Shown here in pieces: positions 49,700 through 57,782 of a stretch of DNA of 64,000 nucleotides (positions within the stretch are counted from its first letter, which is position 1; each line of letters begins with the position of its first letter). Origin of the DNA: Edaphobacter dinghuensis (GTDB taxonomy: Bacteria; Acidobacteriota; Terriglobia; Terriglobales; Acidobacteriaceae); NCBI RefSeq assembly GCF_014640335.1, contig NZ_BMGT01000003.1:417149-481148 (forward strand), written 5' to 3'. The notes beneath the pieces were generated by a model that was not told the DNA's origin, made no database searches, and saw nothing but the letters and a program-made list of their open reading frames with translations. The position numbers were made by a program, and so were the translations under genes.

Positions 49700-50445
49700 A
49701 TTTTCTTCTCCAGGAATTTTCTCCAGACGGGTGGATTGTCGATTGGGGGCATTGGCATGTCGGCGAGGAGGCGACGGGCGAGCTTTGCTCCGTGTGTGCG
49801 GTCGACGAAGATAGCATTGCCGAGAAACTTTACACAGGCGTTACGCCGAAACTCGATGGTTGCGGGATCGAAGGGTTCGAAAGGGACCGAGAGGCGCATC
49901 ATGGGCGCGCTCATGAAATAGAAGACATTGGAGCCGTAGGTGGAATACATGACCTGCATCCAGTCGATCTTGCATAGCTCGCCGGAACGAATGCCACTCT
50001 CGACGGCATTTTGTATTTTTTTGAGGAGCGGCGTAAAGGCTTTGCTGGCGAGCATTGGAATCGACGAGGATTTGCCGTGGTGGAAGCGCACCATCTCCTG
50101 CTGCATAAGGCTTTGGAACTCGTGCTGGGTCAGGATGCGGTCGAAGTGATTGAGAGCCAGGCGCAGAATCTGCTCGCCGGGCGAGCATTTGGACTCGAGC
50201 ACGGCGAGGGTGTTCTGCATAACAAGATTGAGTACTTCTTCAAAGGCCGCGGCGTAGAGCGACTCTTTGTTCTTGAAGTAGTAGTAGAGCAGAGCCTTGT
50301 TAACATTTGCCGATTCGGCGATGGTATCGGTGCGTGCTCCGGCGAGGCCGTGGACACTGAACTCATGGAGGGCGGCGCGGAGGATTTTCTCACGACTTTT
50401 GTCGGTGGGGTCTGCGGCGGGCGAGATGGGCTTTTTTGAGGCCAT
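49696..50445 (-). CDS. TetR-family regulator of the efflux operon
   Basis: A 249-residue repressor. The N-terminal helix-turn-helix is SREKILRAALHEFSVHGLAGARTDTIAESANVNKALLYYYFKNKESLYAAAFEEVL. The C-terminal ligand-binding bundle (ILRLALNHFDRILTQHEFQSLMQQEMVRFHHG, then FEPFDPATIEFRRNACVKFLGNAIF) resembles the AcrR/YbiH-CecR type, and CecR controls a similar ybhG-ybhFSR operon in E. coli. A palindrome lies just before its ATG, so the operon is probably self-repressed. It is the first gene of the four-gene leftward operon. Confidence 0.9.
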   Translation of the reverse strand: MASKKPISPAADPTDKSREKILRAALHEFSVHGLAGARTDTIAESANVNKALLYYYFKNKESLYAAAFEEVLNLVMQNTLAVLESKCSPGEQILRLALNHFDRILTQHEFQSLMQQEMVRFHHGKSSSIPMLASKAFTPLLKKIQNAVESGIRSGELCKIDWMQVMYSTYGSNVFYFMSAPMMRLSVPFEPFDPATIEFRRNACVKFLGNAIFVDRTHGAKLARRLLADMPMPPIDNPPVWRKFLEKKI

Positions 50446-50448
50446 TGA

Positions 50449-50464
50449 TTAACTGGTTAGTTAA
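50449..50464. promoter_or_regulatory. Candidate operator for the TetR-family regulator
   Basis: TTAACT-GGTT-AGTTAA, a palindrome with 6-bp perfect arms, ends 3 bp before the tetR start codon. Placement and dyad symmetry fit binding by the encoded repressor. Confidence 0.6.
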
Positions 50465-50679
50465 AATATTACCAGCAAAGGCAGCCACAAGTATTTCGGC
50501 TGCGCCTCACGCTATGAGGGCGGTTCTCCTCCAGATGTCGTTTTGGTGATTCGAGCAAAACGCAGATTCCCTTCGGGAATGACAACCAAAGGAAGATACA
50601 CCTGAGAGGAAATAGCTATAAGACGGTGTGAGTCCCCGCTCAGGCTGGCGGTTTTGGGGAAAGAAGAGTTAGCAGCAGC

Positions 50680-50728
50680 GAAATACAGAGATCTCTCTAC
50701 TGCGCTTCGCTTCGGTCGAGATGACGTG
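50680..50728 (-). repeat. Dispersed terminator-like hairpin element, copy 6
   Basis: The most diverged copy: the left arm reads AATACAGAGATCTCTCTAC, while the centre and right arm are intact. It lies 26 bp beyond the stop codon of the leftward ftsY gene, in the common orientation. Confidence 0.8.
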
Positions 50729-50754
50729 CGTTTGAGGTTAGATGGTCAAAGAGC

Positions 50755-51768
50755 TCAATCGATGAGGGTGTCGATAAAGGTGGCGCTGTCGAAGGGGAGG
50801 ATGTCTTCCATCTTTTCGCCTACACCGGCGTAGAGGACGGGGAGCTTGAGCTCGGTGGCGATGGCGAGGACGATGCCGCCTTTGGCGGTGCCGTCGAGTT
50901 TGGTGAGGACGATGCCGGTGACGTGGGCGGCTTCGGTGAAGAGGCGGGCTTGCGTCAGGCCGTTCTGGCCGGTGGTCGCGTCCATGACTAGGAGAGTTTG
51001 ATGAGGTGCGCCGGGGACCAGCTTTTCGGCGGTGCGGCGCATCTTGTCCAACTCTTTCATGAGGTCGGTCTTGGTGTGGAGGCGACCGGCGGTATCGACA
51101 ATGAGGACCTGAGTGCCTCGCGCTTTGGCGGCGGAGCAAGCATCGTAGAGTGCGGCGCTGGGGTCTCCGCCTTGTTTGGTTTTAATGATGGGGACGTTGG
51201 AGCGTTGTGCCCAGACCTCTAATTGCTCGATGGCGGCGGCGCGGAAGGTGTCGGCGGCGCAGAGCAGAACGCTGCGGCCCTGCGAGCTGAAGAGGGCGGC
51301 CAGCTTGCCGGAGGTAGTTGTCTTGCCGGTGCCGTTGACGCCGACCATCATGACGACTTCGGGCGGTGTGGAGGGATGGTGGATGGGGTGGGAGACGCCG
51401 TCGAGGATTTGCTTCAGCTCGGCTTTGAGGAGTTGCTTGAGCTCGTTGCCGCCCTGGATGCCGGTACGGAGAGCGCGCTGACGCAGGTTTTCGATGACGA
51501 TGGCGGTGGTGGGTGCGCCGAGGTCGGCGCGGAGCAGGATGGGTTCGAGTCCGACTAGGGTGGATTCATCGACCTCGCGGGTGAGGGCGATGACGGAGCT
51601 GATGGACTCGGTGAACGACTCGCGCGTGCGGGTGACCGCCTGCTTCATGCGGTCGAAGAAGCCGCGCTTCTCCGCTGATTCCGGAGTGGACACAGCTTCC
51701 TGTGAGGCGGTGGGCTGGTCGGGTTGCTGCTCAGATTTGTCGCGTTTGCCGAAGAGAGAGAATGCCAT
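50755..51768 (-). CDS. ftsY: Signal recognition particle receptor FtsY
   Basis: A 337-residue SRP GTPase that docks translating ribosomes at the membrane. A short charged N-terminal region (about 1-50) replaces the long acidic A domain of E. coli. The N domain has [14 protein letters not shown]. The G domain has G1 [20 protein letters not shown] (the canonical GxNGxGKTTT), G3 [18 protein letters not shown]4 [10 protein letters not shown], and G5 in [12 protein letters not shown]. It is monocistronic. Copy 6 of the terminator-like element follows the stop. Confidence 0.96.
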   Translation of the reverse strand: MAFSLFGKRDKSEQQPDQPTASQEAVSTPESAEKRGFFDRMKQAVTRTRESFTESISSVIALTREVDESTLVGLEPILLRADLGAPTTAIVIENLRQRALRTGIQGGNELKQLLKAELKQILDGVSHPIHHPSTPPEVVMMVGVNGTGKTTTSGKLAALFSSQGRSVLLCAADTFRAAAIEQLEVWAQRSNVPIIKTKQGGDPSAALYDACSAAKARGTQVLIVDTAGRLHTKTDLMKELDKMRRTAEKLVPGAPHQTLLVMDATTGQNGLTQARLFTEAAHVTGIVLTKLDGTAKGGIVLAIATELKLPVLYAGVGEKMEDILPFDSATFIDTLID

Positions 51769-51827
51769 GCTGATGTTAGTTTAGCAACGGCATGACAGAG
51801 TCGGTTTGAAGCATGAATTTGGGTGGA

Positions 51828-52412
51828 TTAGCTTTTGTCTGCGCGGCCGGAAAACTCTCCGGTTTCTGTCGTCACTCGCACCTTTTCGCCTTCTTTAATG
51901 AAGGGCGGAACGCGGAGTTCGAGGCCGGTTTCGAGTTTAGCCATCTTCGTTCCGCTGCCGCTCGAAAAGTCGCCTCGCGCAGCGGGTTCGGCGTAAGTGA
52001 CGGTCAGATCGACGAACATCGGCAGTTGCAGGCCGATGGGGTTGCCGTTGTATTTGTGCAGCTGGATCATTGCGCCTTCGGTGAGGAAGTCGAGCGCGTT
52101 GCCCATCATGCCTTCGTCGAGCGTGAGGGTTTCGTAGCTCTCCTGATCGAGGAAGTGCGAGCCGTCGCCGTCGCTGTAGAGGTAGGAGGCCGGGACTAGT
52201 ACCAAGTCCGGCTCCTTGAACTTGTCGCTGGCCTTGAAGGTCTTTTCAAAGACGGCGCTGGTGAGGAGGTTGCGTACCTTGAGCCGCACCAGCGTCTGGC
52301 CGCCGCGAGCGGTCGGTGTGGTGATGTCTGAGTCCAGACAGGCGTAGGGAGCGTTTTCGAGCTCGAAGACGGTCTTGCGCTTGATGTTGATCGCTTCAAT
52401 CAATACGGCCAT
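51828..52412 (-). CDS. Elongation factor P family protein of the EfpL/YeiP type
   Basis: A 194-residue three-domain EF-P family protein that relieves ribosome stalling at proline-rich or similar motifs. Canonical EF-P has a PGKG or PGR-type tip loop in domain I. This protein instead has TTPTARGGQTLVRLKVRNL, with Arg36 at the tip, matching the SPTARGAATL loop of E. coli EfpL (YeiP) as I recall it. It also ends GEFSGRADKS, like EfpL's GRAD ending. Domains II and III (FLTEGAMIQLHKYNGNPIGLQLPMFVDLTV, then LETGLELRVPPFIKEGEKVRVTTETG) are normal. EfpL needs no lysine modification. Often annotated simply as efp. Confidence 0.85.
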   Translation of the reverse strand: MAVLIEAINIKRKTVFELENAPYACLDSDITTPTARGGQTLVRLKVRNLLTSAVFEKTFKASDKFKEPDLVLVPASYLYSDGDGSHFLDQESYETLTLDEGMMGNALDFLTEGAMIQLHKYNGNPIGLQLPMFVDLTVTYAEPAARGDFSSGSGTKMAKLETGLELRVPPFIKEGEKVRVTTETGEFSGRADKS

Positions 52413-52663
52413 GAATTCCTCGGGGGCAAGTTGGCGGGTAAGTGCAGGACATCCTAGTTCAACCCTGGGTTAAGTATAAGGTGTTTGGCTCGACGAGCTT
52501 TTTCGTCGTTGCCTTTGGACATAAATTTCTAAAAAATACGTCTATTCAATCGAATTAGTATCGCTGTCGGTGATAGCATGGGTGCCTCTCGGGAAGAGGC
52601 GTAGTGACGGCAGCGAAATTCTGCGTCGCGCTCTGTTCGAGGAGATACGAACCCAAGGCCAAC

Positions 52664-54853
52664 ATGCAGATAAGTTCGGTTGTCATTTCGCTCAGCGTCT
52701 TCGCCATTACGTTTTCGCCAGCCTTCGCACAACAGCAAACGAACTATCCGTTTCGCGATACTTCACTCTCCGCGGAAAAGCGCATCGACAACATCATCTC
52801 GCTGATGACGACCGAGGAGAAGATCGACTTTCTCAGCACGGACACCTCGGTGAAGCGGCTCGGCATTCTGAGCTTCGGCAGTTCTGAGGGCATTCATGGA
52901 GTGGTGCAGCGTGAGGTTGCGGAAGGCCCGTATGTGCATCCGGTTATTCCGACGACGCAGTTCCCGCAGCCTCCTGGTATGGGAGAGACATGGGACCCGG
53001 CCATCGTGCGCGAGGCTGCGGGTGTCGAAGGCCATGAGGCGCGATTCATCTCGCAGACGGAGAAGTATCACCATCCCATTCTTATGTTGTGGGGACCGCA
53101 GGCCGATCTTGCTCGCGATCCGCGCTGGGGGCGCAGCGAAGAGGTTTATGGCGAAGACCCATTTTTCAACGGAACGATGGTGACTGCCTTCGTGCATGGT
53201 TTGCAGGGGAATGATCCTCACTACTGGCAGGCGGCGTCGTTGATGAAGCATTTTCTTGCCAATAGCAATGAGAAGGACCGCACCAAGACTTCGTCGGACT
53301 TCGATCAGCGGCTGTTTTGGGAGTATTACTCCGTTCCTTTTCGCATGGGCTTTCTCGATGGCGGAGCCAAGGCGGTGATGGCCTCGTATAACGCCTGGAA
53401 TGGCACGCATATGGCTGTCAATCCGGTGCTGAAAGATATTGTGGTCAAGCAATGGGGCGCGGATATTCTTTCGAGCGATGGCGGGGCGGTGGGTGCTCTG
53501 GTCAAAGACTCGAAGAGTTATCCCGATCAGCAGGCGGCGGTGGTCGCTTGTTTGAAGGCGGGCATCAATCAGTTTCTCGATACTTATAAGGATGAGACTC
53601 GTGCTGCGCTGAAAGATGGCTCGATTACGGTGGCCGATCTTGACGCGCTGGTGCGGCCCAAGCTGCGCATTACGCTGAAGCTCGGCTTGCTCGATCCGCC
53701 TTCGATGGTGCCGTATGCGAGCGTGAAGGATTCGCCTGAGCCTTGGACGACTGAGGCGGATACGTCTATCTCGAAGAAGATCGCGCTGGAGTCGGTGGTT
53801 CTGCTGAAGAATGACAAGGCTACGCTTCCGCTCAACAAGGAGACGCTGAAGTCGATTGCCGTGATTGGACCGCTGGCGGACTCGGTTCATTGGGACTGGT
53901 ACGGCGGCACGCCTCCTTATCAGGTGACGCCGTTGGAGGGTATTCAGAAGATTGTCGGGCCGCAGACCAAGGTGATCTACGCTGCCGATGAGACCCACAA
54001 CGCTGCTGTGAACGCGGCGCGCAAGGCTGAGGTGGCCGTTGTCTTTGTCGGCAATGACCCGACCTGCGGCCCGGATATGGCGCATGACTGGACCGGCAAC
54101 GGCACGCTGCCTTGCACAGTACCTTCCAACGGCCGCGAGGGACGCGACCGCGACAGCATCGAGCTTGGACAGCAGGAGCAGTTGGTCAAGCAGGTTTACG
54201 AGGTGAATCCGCACACCATCGTCGTGCTGGTTTCGAGCTTTCCGTTTGCGATCAATTGGACGCAGGCGAATGTTCCCGCGATTTTGCATATGGCTCACTC
54301 CTCGCAGGATGAGGGGACGGCCATTGCGAAGGTGTTGTTCGGCGACTACAACCCCGGTGGCCATCTGGTGACGACGTGGCCTAAGTCTGTCGATCAGCTT
54401 CCTCCCATGATGGACTACAACATCCGCGATGGGCGCACCTATATGTACTTCAAGGGCGAGCCGCTTTACCCCTTTGGTTATGGCCTGAGCTATACAACCT
54501 TCAAGCTTTCGAATCTGAAGCCGAGTGCTTCGCGGCTGGCGAAGGATGGCCATGTCACCGTCTCCGTAGACGTGACTAATACTGGAACGCGGGCGGGCGA
54601 TGAGGTGGTTCAGCTTTACGTGCAGCATTTGAAGTCGAAGGTCTCGCGGCCTCGCGAGGAGCTGGAGGGCTTCCAGCGGGTTTCGTTGCAGCCAAACGAG
54701 ACGAAGACGGTCGAGATTCCGCTGGATGCTCAGCAGCTTGCCTACTGGAATGAGAAGGAGTCGAAGTTTGTGGTTGAGTCGGAGCCGGTGAAGCTGATGG
54801 TTGGGGATTCGTCGGCGGATATCAAGTTGGATGCTACGATTCAGGTGCCATAG
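52664..54853 (+). CDS. Secreted GH3 beta-glucosidase
   Basis: A 729-residue exported glycoside hydrolase family 3 protein. The signal peptide is MQISSVVISLSVFAITFSPAFA. The N-terminal barrel has RIDNIISLMTTEEKIDFLS, then DPRWGRSEEVYGEDPFFNG, KHFLANSNEKDRTKTSSDFDQRLFWEYY (KH(F/Y) motif), and the nucleophile aspartate in ADILSSDGGAVGAL (where relatives read SDWGA). The alpha/beta sandwich follows, and a fibronectin-III-like domain closes it (VTVSVDVTNTGTRAGDEVVQLYVQ). It probably cleaves beta-linked plant oligosaccharides in the periplasm. ATG at 52664 follows AAGG and is chosen for the signal peptide. Confidence 0.93.
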   Translation: MQISSVVISLSVFAITFSPAFAQQQTNYPFRDTSLSAEKRIDNIISLMTTEEKIDFLSTDTSVKRLGILSFGSSEGIHGVVQREVAEGPYVHPVIPTTQFPQPPGMGETWDPAIVREAAGVEGHEARFISQTEKYHHPILMLWGPQADLARDPRWGRSEEVYGEDPFFNGTMVTAFVHGLQGNDPHYWQAASLMKHFLANSNEKDRTKTSSDFDQRLFWEYYSVPFRMGFLDGGAKAVMASYNAWNGTHMAVNPVLKDIVVKQWGADILSSDGGAVGALVKDSKSYPDQQAAVVACLKAGINQFLDTYKDETRAALKDGSITVADLDALVRPKLRITLKLGLLDPPSMVPYASVKDSPEPWTTEADTSISKKIALESVVLLKNDKATLPLNKETLKSIAVIGPLADSVHWDWYGGTPPYQVTPLEGIQKIVGPQTKVIYAADETHNAAVNAARKAEVAVVFVGNDPTCGPDMAHDWTGNGTLPCTVPSNGREGRDRDSIELGQQEQLVKQVYEVNPHTIVVLVSSFPFAINWTQANVPAILHMAHSSQDEGTAIAKVLFGDYNPGGHLVTTWPKSVDQLPPMMDYNIRDGRTYMYFKGEPLYPFGYGLSYTTFKLSNLKPSASRLAKDGHVTVSVDVTNTGTRAGDEVVQLYVQHLKSKVSRPREELEGFQRVSLQPNETKTVEIPLDAQQLAYWNEKESKFVVESEPVKLMVGDSSADIKLDATIQVP

Positions 54854-54894
54854 GCGATATCTTCGGAGCGAAGGTGGGTGGCGGCAGGAGCGAC

Positions 54895-54936
54895 GACAAA
54901 ATACAGGGGTCTCTCCACTTCGGTCGAGATGACGTG
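54895..54936 (-). repeat. Dispersed terminator-like hairpin element, copy 7 (minimal form)
   Basis: Conserved arms with no inserted centre: the two arms are joined by TTCG, giving a single hairpin with a C(UUCG)G tetraloop. Unlike the other copies it follows a rightward gene (GH3), so the T-rich end faces that gene. It lies 68 bp before murC. Confidence 0.8.
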
Positions 54937-55003
54937 CTTCGAATCCGGGCTAAGCCTTTCAGAGGGTTAGCTGCACTGAGCCTGCGCTGCTAGAGTGGAA
55001 GAT

Positions 55004-56410
55004 ATGTTTGTGCCGGTTGCACCTTCTGGACATTTCTTGTTTGCGCCTTCTCAGCGGATCCACTTTATCGGGATCGGCGGGATTGGGATGAGCGGGATCG
55101 CTGAGATTCTGCTGACGATGGGTTATGCGGTCTCGGGCAGCGACCTGCGGCGCAGCGCGGTGACGGAGCGGCTGGTGGGGCTCGGCGCTCGGATATTTGA
55201 GGGCCATGCGGCGGCGAATGCTGCGGCCAGTGATGTGGTGGTCACCAGCTCGGCGGTGAGCAAGGATAATCCCGAGGTGGTTGAGGCGCGGACGCGGAAG
55301 ATTCCCGTGATTCAGCGGGCGGAGATGCTGGCGGAGCTGATGCGGCTGAAGTACGGCATCGCCGTAGCCGGGATGCATGGCAAGACGACGACGACTTCGA
55401 TGATTGCTGCGGTGCTGGCGGGTGGAGGGCTTGATCCTACGGTTGTGGTGGGTGGGCGTGTGGACTCGCTGGGATCGAATGCGCGGCTGGGGAACTCGCA
55501 TTATCTGGTGGCGGAGGCGGATGAGAGTGATCGATCGTTTTTGAAGCTGTCACCGGTGCTTGGAGTGGTGACGAATCTCGACCGCGAGCATATGGATTGT
55601 TATGCGGATATGGCAGATGTTGAGGGCGTGTTTGTCGAATTTATGGACAGGCTTCCGTTTTATGGTGCGACTACGGCCTGTATCGACAACGAGCTGCTGC
55701 GGGCGGTGCTGCCGAGGGTGAGGCGCAAGGTTTATACGTATGGGCTCAGTGAGGACGCTGACTTTCGAGTGGAGATGATGGAGAAGGAAGACGGGTGCCA
55801 CTCGCGGTTCGAGGTGAACTACAAGGGGCTGGTGATGGGGCCGTTCCGTCTGCATGTTCCGGGAAAGCACAATGTGCTGAATGCGGCGGCGGCGGTGGCG
55901 ATTGGGGTACAACTGGGGGTGGCTCCGGAGCAGATAGCGGTAGGGCTGGATAGCTTTTGCGGGGTGGACCGGCGGTTTCAGGTGAAGGGTGTAGCGCGTG
56001 GGGTGACGGTGGTGGATGACTACGGGCATCATCCAACGGAGATTGTGGCCACGTTGCAGGCGGCGCAGGAGTGCGGCTATGGGCGGGTGCTGGTGCTGTT
56101 TCAGCCGCACCGGTTTACGCGGACTCGGGACCTTATGGCGGATTTTGCCGCGGCGTTTGGAGATGCGGATGTGGTGAAGGTATTGGATATCTATGCTGCC
56201 AGCGAGGAGCCGATTGCCGGGGTGGATGCCGGGGCGCTGGTGAAGGCGATTGCGGCTGCGGGCTCGTCCAACGTGGAATATGCGGGGTCGATGGCTGCTG
56301 GGGTGGAGGCTCTGGTGCGGGAGGCGCGAGACGGGGATGTGGTGCTGACGCTGGGTGCTGGGAGCGTTTCGCAGGCAGGAGCGATGATCTTAGAGGGGCT
56401 GCGTGGGTGA
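55004..56410 (+). CDS. murC: UDP-N-acetylmuramate--L-alanine ligase
   Basis: A 468-residue Mur ligase that adds L-Ala to UDP-MurNAc, the first amino acid of the peptidoglycan stem. The nucleotide-binding start is RIHFIGIGGIGMSGIAEILL. The ATP loop is VAGMHGKTTTTSMIAAVL near residue 115, followed by EADESDRSFLKLSP (MurC-specific), NLDREHMDCY and DYGHHPTEI. The C-terminal domain carries VLFQPHRFTRTRDLMADF. ATG at 55004 lies at a normal distance from GTGGA. A GTG three codons earlier is possible. It opens the murC-ftsQ-ftsA-ftsZ cluster. murG and ftsW lie outside the window. Confidence 0.96.
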   Translation: MFVPVAPSGHFLFAPSQRIHFIGIGGIGMSGIAEILLTMGYAVSGSDLRRSAVTERLVGLGARIFEGHAAANAAASDVVVTSSAVSKDNPEVVEARTRKIPVIQRAEMLAELMRLKYGIAVAGMHGKTTTTSMIAAVLAGGGLDPTVVVGGRVDSLGSNARLGNSHYLVAEADESDRSFLKLSPVLGVVTNLDREHMDCYADMADVEGVFVEFMDRLPFYGATTACIDNELLRAVLPRVRRKVYTYGLSEDADFRVEMMEKEDGCHSRFEVNYKGLVMGPFRLHVPGKHNVLNAAAAVAIGVQLGVAPEQIAVGLDSFCGVDRRFQVKGVARGVTVVDDYGHHPTEIVATLQAAQECGYGRVLVLFQPHRFTRTRDLMADFAAAFGDADVVKVLDIYAASEEPIAGVDAGALVKAIAAAGSSNVEYAGSMAAGVEALVREARDGDVVLTLGAGSVSQAGAMILEGLRG

Positions 56411-56525
56411 GTTTCGCATGAGTTCGGCATGAGTTCCTCAAAGGGTACATAGGAAAGATGTTGGGTGGAAATCGGTTCGTGACAGGTTATATTCGGGGTG
56501 GCGATTCTCGCGACCTTGCTCAAGC

Positions 56526-57782
56526 TTGCGATATAGCAATGAATCTTCGAAACGCGGTGCGGCGGTGCTAGATGCGCCCGAGCAGGACTATGCCCGCGAA
56601 CCGAAGGTACCCAGACGGACGTCTGCGGCGCCTAAGAGAAAGCTGCGTCGCGACTTCAGCGAAGACTTTGCCGACGATTTTCCAGAGGACGATGAGGCTC
56701 CAGGGAAGCGCAGATCGCAGGGCTTACGGCTGCGGTTTCGCTGGGGAATGCCGGCGACCAAGTGGGGCAAGATGGCAGCGGGCTTTGCTCTGGTGGTGCT
56801 GGCTGGGCTTTGCTTCGGAGCTTTGTTGCTGGTTAGAGATAGTGTGATGCACGATCCGCGATTCTTTATCCAGTCGGCATCTTCGATTGAGATTCAGGGC
56901 AACGTGCACCTGACGCGGGACGAGTTGATCAATATCTTTGGCGAAGATGTGGAGCGGAACATCTTTTACGTCTCACTGGCGCAGCGCCGGGCGGAGCTGC
57001 AACAATTGCCTTGGGTCGAGCACGCGACTGTGATGCGGTTGCTGCCGAACCGGCTGCGGGTGTCGATTGTGGAGCGTACGCCGGTAGCGTTTGTGCGCCA
57101 GGGAAGCCAGATTGGTCTGGTGGACGCGAGCGGCGTTCTGTTGGATATGCCGCAGCATGGGGATGCGCATTATTCGTTTCCGGTGGTGACGGGGATTGTG
57201 GCTAGTGATCCACTGTCGACGCGGGTGGCGCGAATGAAGATCTTCGAACAGTTCACGTCGGACCTCGATAGCTCGGGGGAAAAGATCTCGGAGAAGCTGA
57301 GCGAGGTGGACCTCTCGAACCCGGAGGATGTGAAGGCGGTGATTCCCGACAACGGGAAGGACGTTCTGGTTCATTTTGGGGACACGGATTTTTTGAATCG
57401 CTACCGCAAGTTCGAGGAGCATCTGCAGGAGTGGCGGTCACAGTATCCGACGCTGTCGTCGGTGGATATGCGGTATGAGCGGCAGGTGGTGTTGCAGATG
57501 CAGCAGGGGGCAGTGGCGGCTGATGCCGCAGGATCGGCTTCCAATGCGACTTTGACCTCAGGTGCAAGCATGGCTGCTCCGGTGACGATTGCCGCGCCTC
57601 CAGTAGCCACGCCGGCAGCGAAGCCGCATACCAAAGCTAAGGCCGCGGCGAAGACGGCAGCTTCAAAGCGGAAGCATGCGGCGAAGGCCAAGCCTCATCG
57701 GGCCGCGGCGAAGACGCACTCGAGAGTAGTAACTCATGCGGCGAATTCCCGCTATCATTCTTCTCAGGTGGTCCATCCGTGA
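56526..57782 (+). CDS. ftsQ: Cell division protein FtsQ (POTRA domain)
   Basis: A 418-residue inner-membrane division protein. A cytoplasmic charged tail (1-75, FSEDFADDFPEDDEAPGKRR) precedes the membrane helix AAGFALVVLAGLCFGALLLV, then the POTRA domain (IEIQGNVHLTRDELINIFGEDVERNIFYV, then AQRRAELQQLPWVEHATVMRLLPNRLRVSIVERTPVAFVR) and the FtsQ/DivIB beta domain. An unusual C-terminal tail of about 75 residues is Ala/Lys/His-rich and basic. The start is uncertain: TTG at 56526 has no clear ribosome-binding site, and a GTG at 56565 is the next option. It overlaps ftsA by 4 bp. Confidence 0.9.
   Translation: MRYSNESSKRGAAVLDAPEQDYAREPKVPRRTSAAPKRKLRRDFSEDFADDFPEDDEAPGKRRSQGLRLRFRWGMPATKWGKMAAGFALVVLAGLCFGALLLVRDSVMHDPRFFIQSASSIEIQGNVHLTRDELINIFGEDVERNIFYVSLAQRRAELQQLPWVEHATVMRLLPNRLRVSIVERTPVAFVRQGSQIGLVDASGVLLDMPQHGDAHYSFPVVTGIVASDPLSTRVARMKIFEQFTSDLDSSGEKISEKLSEVDLSNPEDVKAVIPDNGKDVLVHFGDTDFLNRYRKFEEHLQEWRSQYPTLSSVDMRYERQVVLQMQQGAVAADAAGSASNATLTSGASMAAPVTIAAPPVATPAAKPHTKAKAAAKTAASKRKHAAKAKPHRAAAKTHSRVVTHAANSRYHSSQVVHP

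Larger units (their letters stand above)
50446..50754. other. Intergenic region upstream of the efflux operon
   Basis: A 309-bp gap. It holds the TetR palindrome (50449-50464), a small perfect hairpin at 50566-50580 (ATTCCC-TTC-GGGAAT) that looks like another dispersed-repeat type but occurs once here, and copy 6 of the terminator-like element. Nothing else is recognised. Confidence 0.6.

Noticed and set aside
50566..50580. Small perfect hairpin ATTCCC-TTC-GGGAAT as a second dispersed repeat family
   Set aside because: It looks like a repeat I recall from Acidobacteria, but it occurs only once in this window, so no family can be claimed here.
52763..54628. A 621-codon leftward open frame
   Set aside because: It lies wholly inside the GH3 beta-glucosidase gene in an antisense frame. 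Its composition is Arg/His/Leu-rich with no motif, and it has no ribosome-binding site. It is a by-product of GC-rich codon use.
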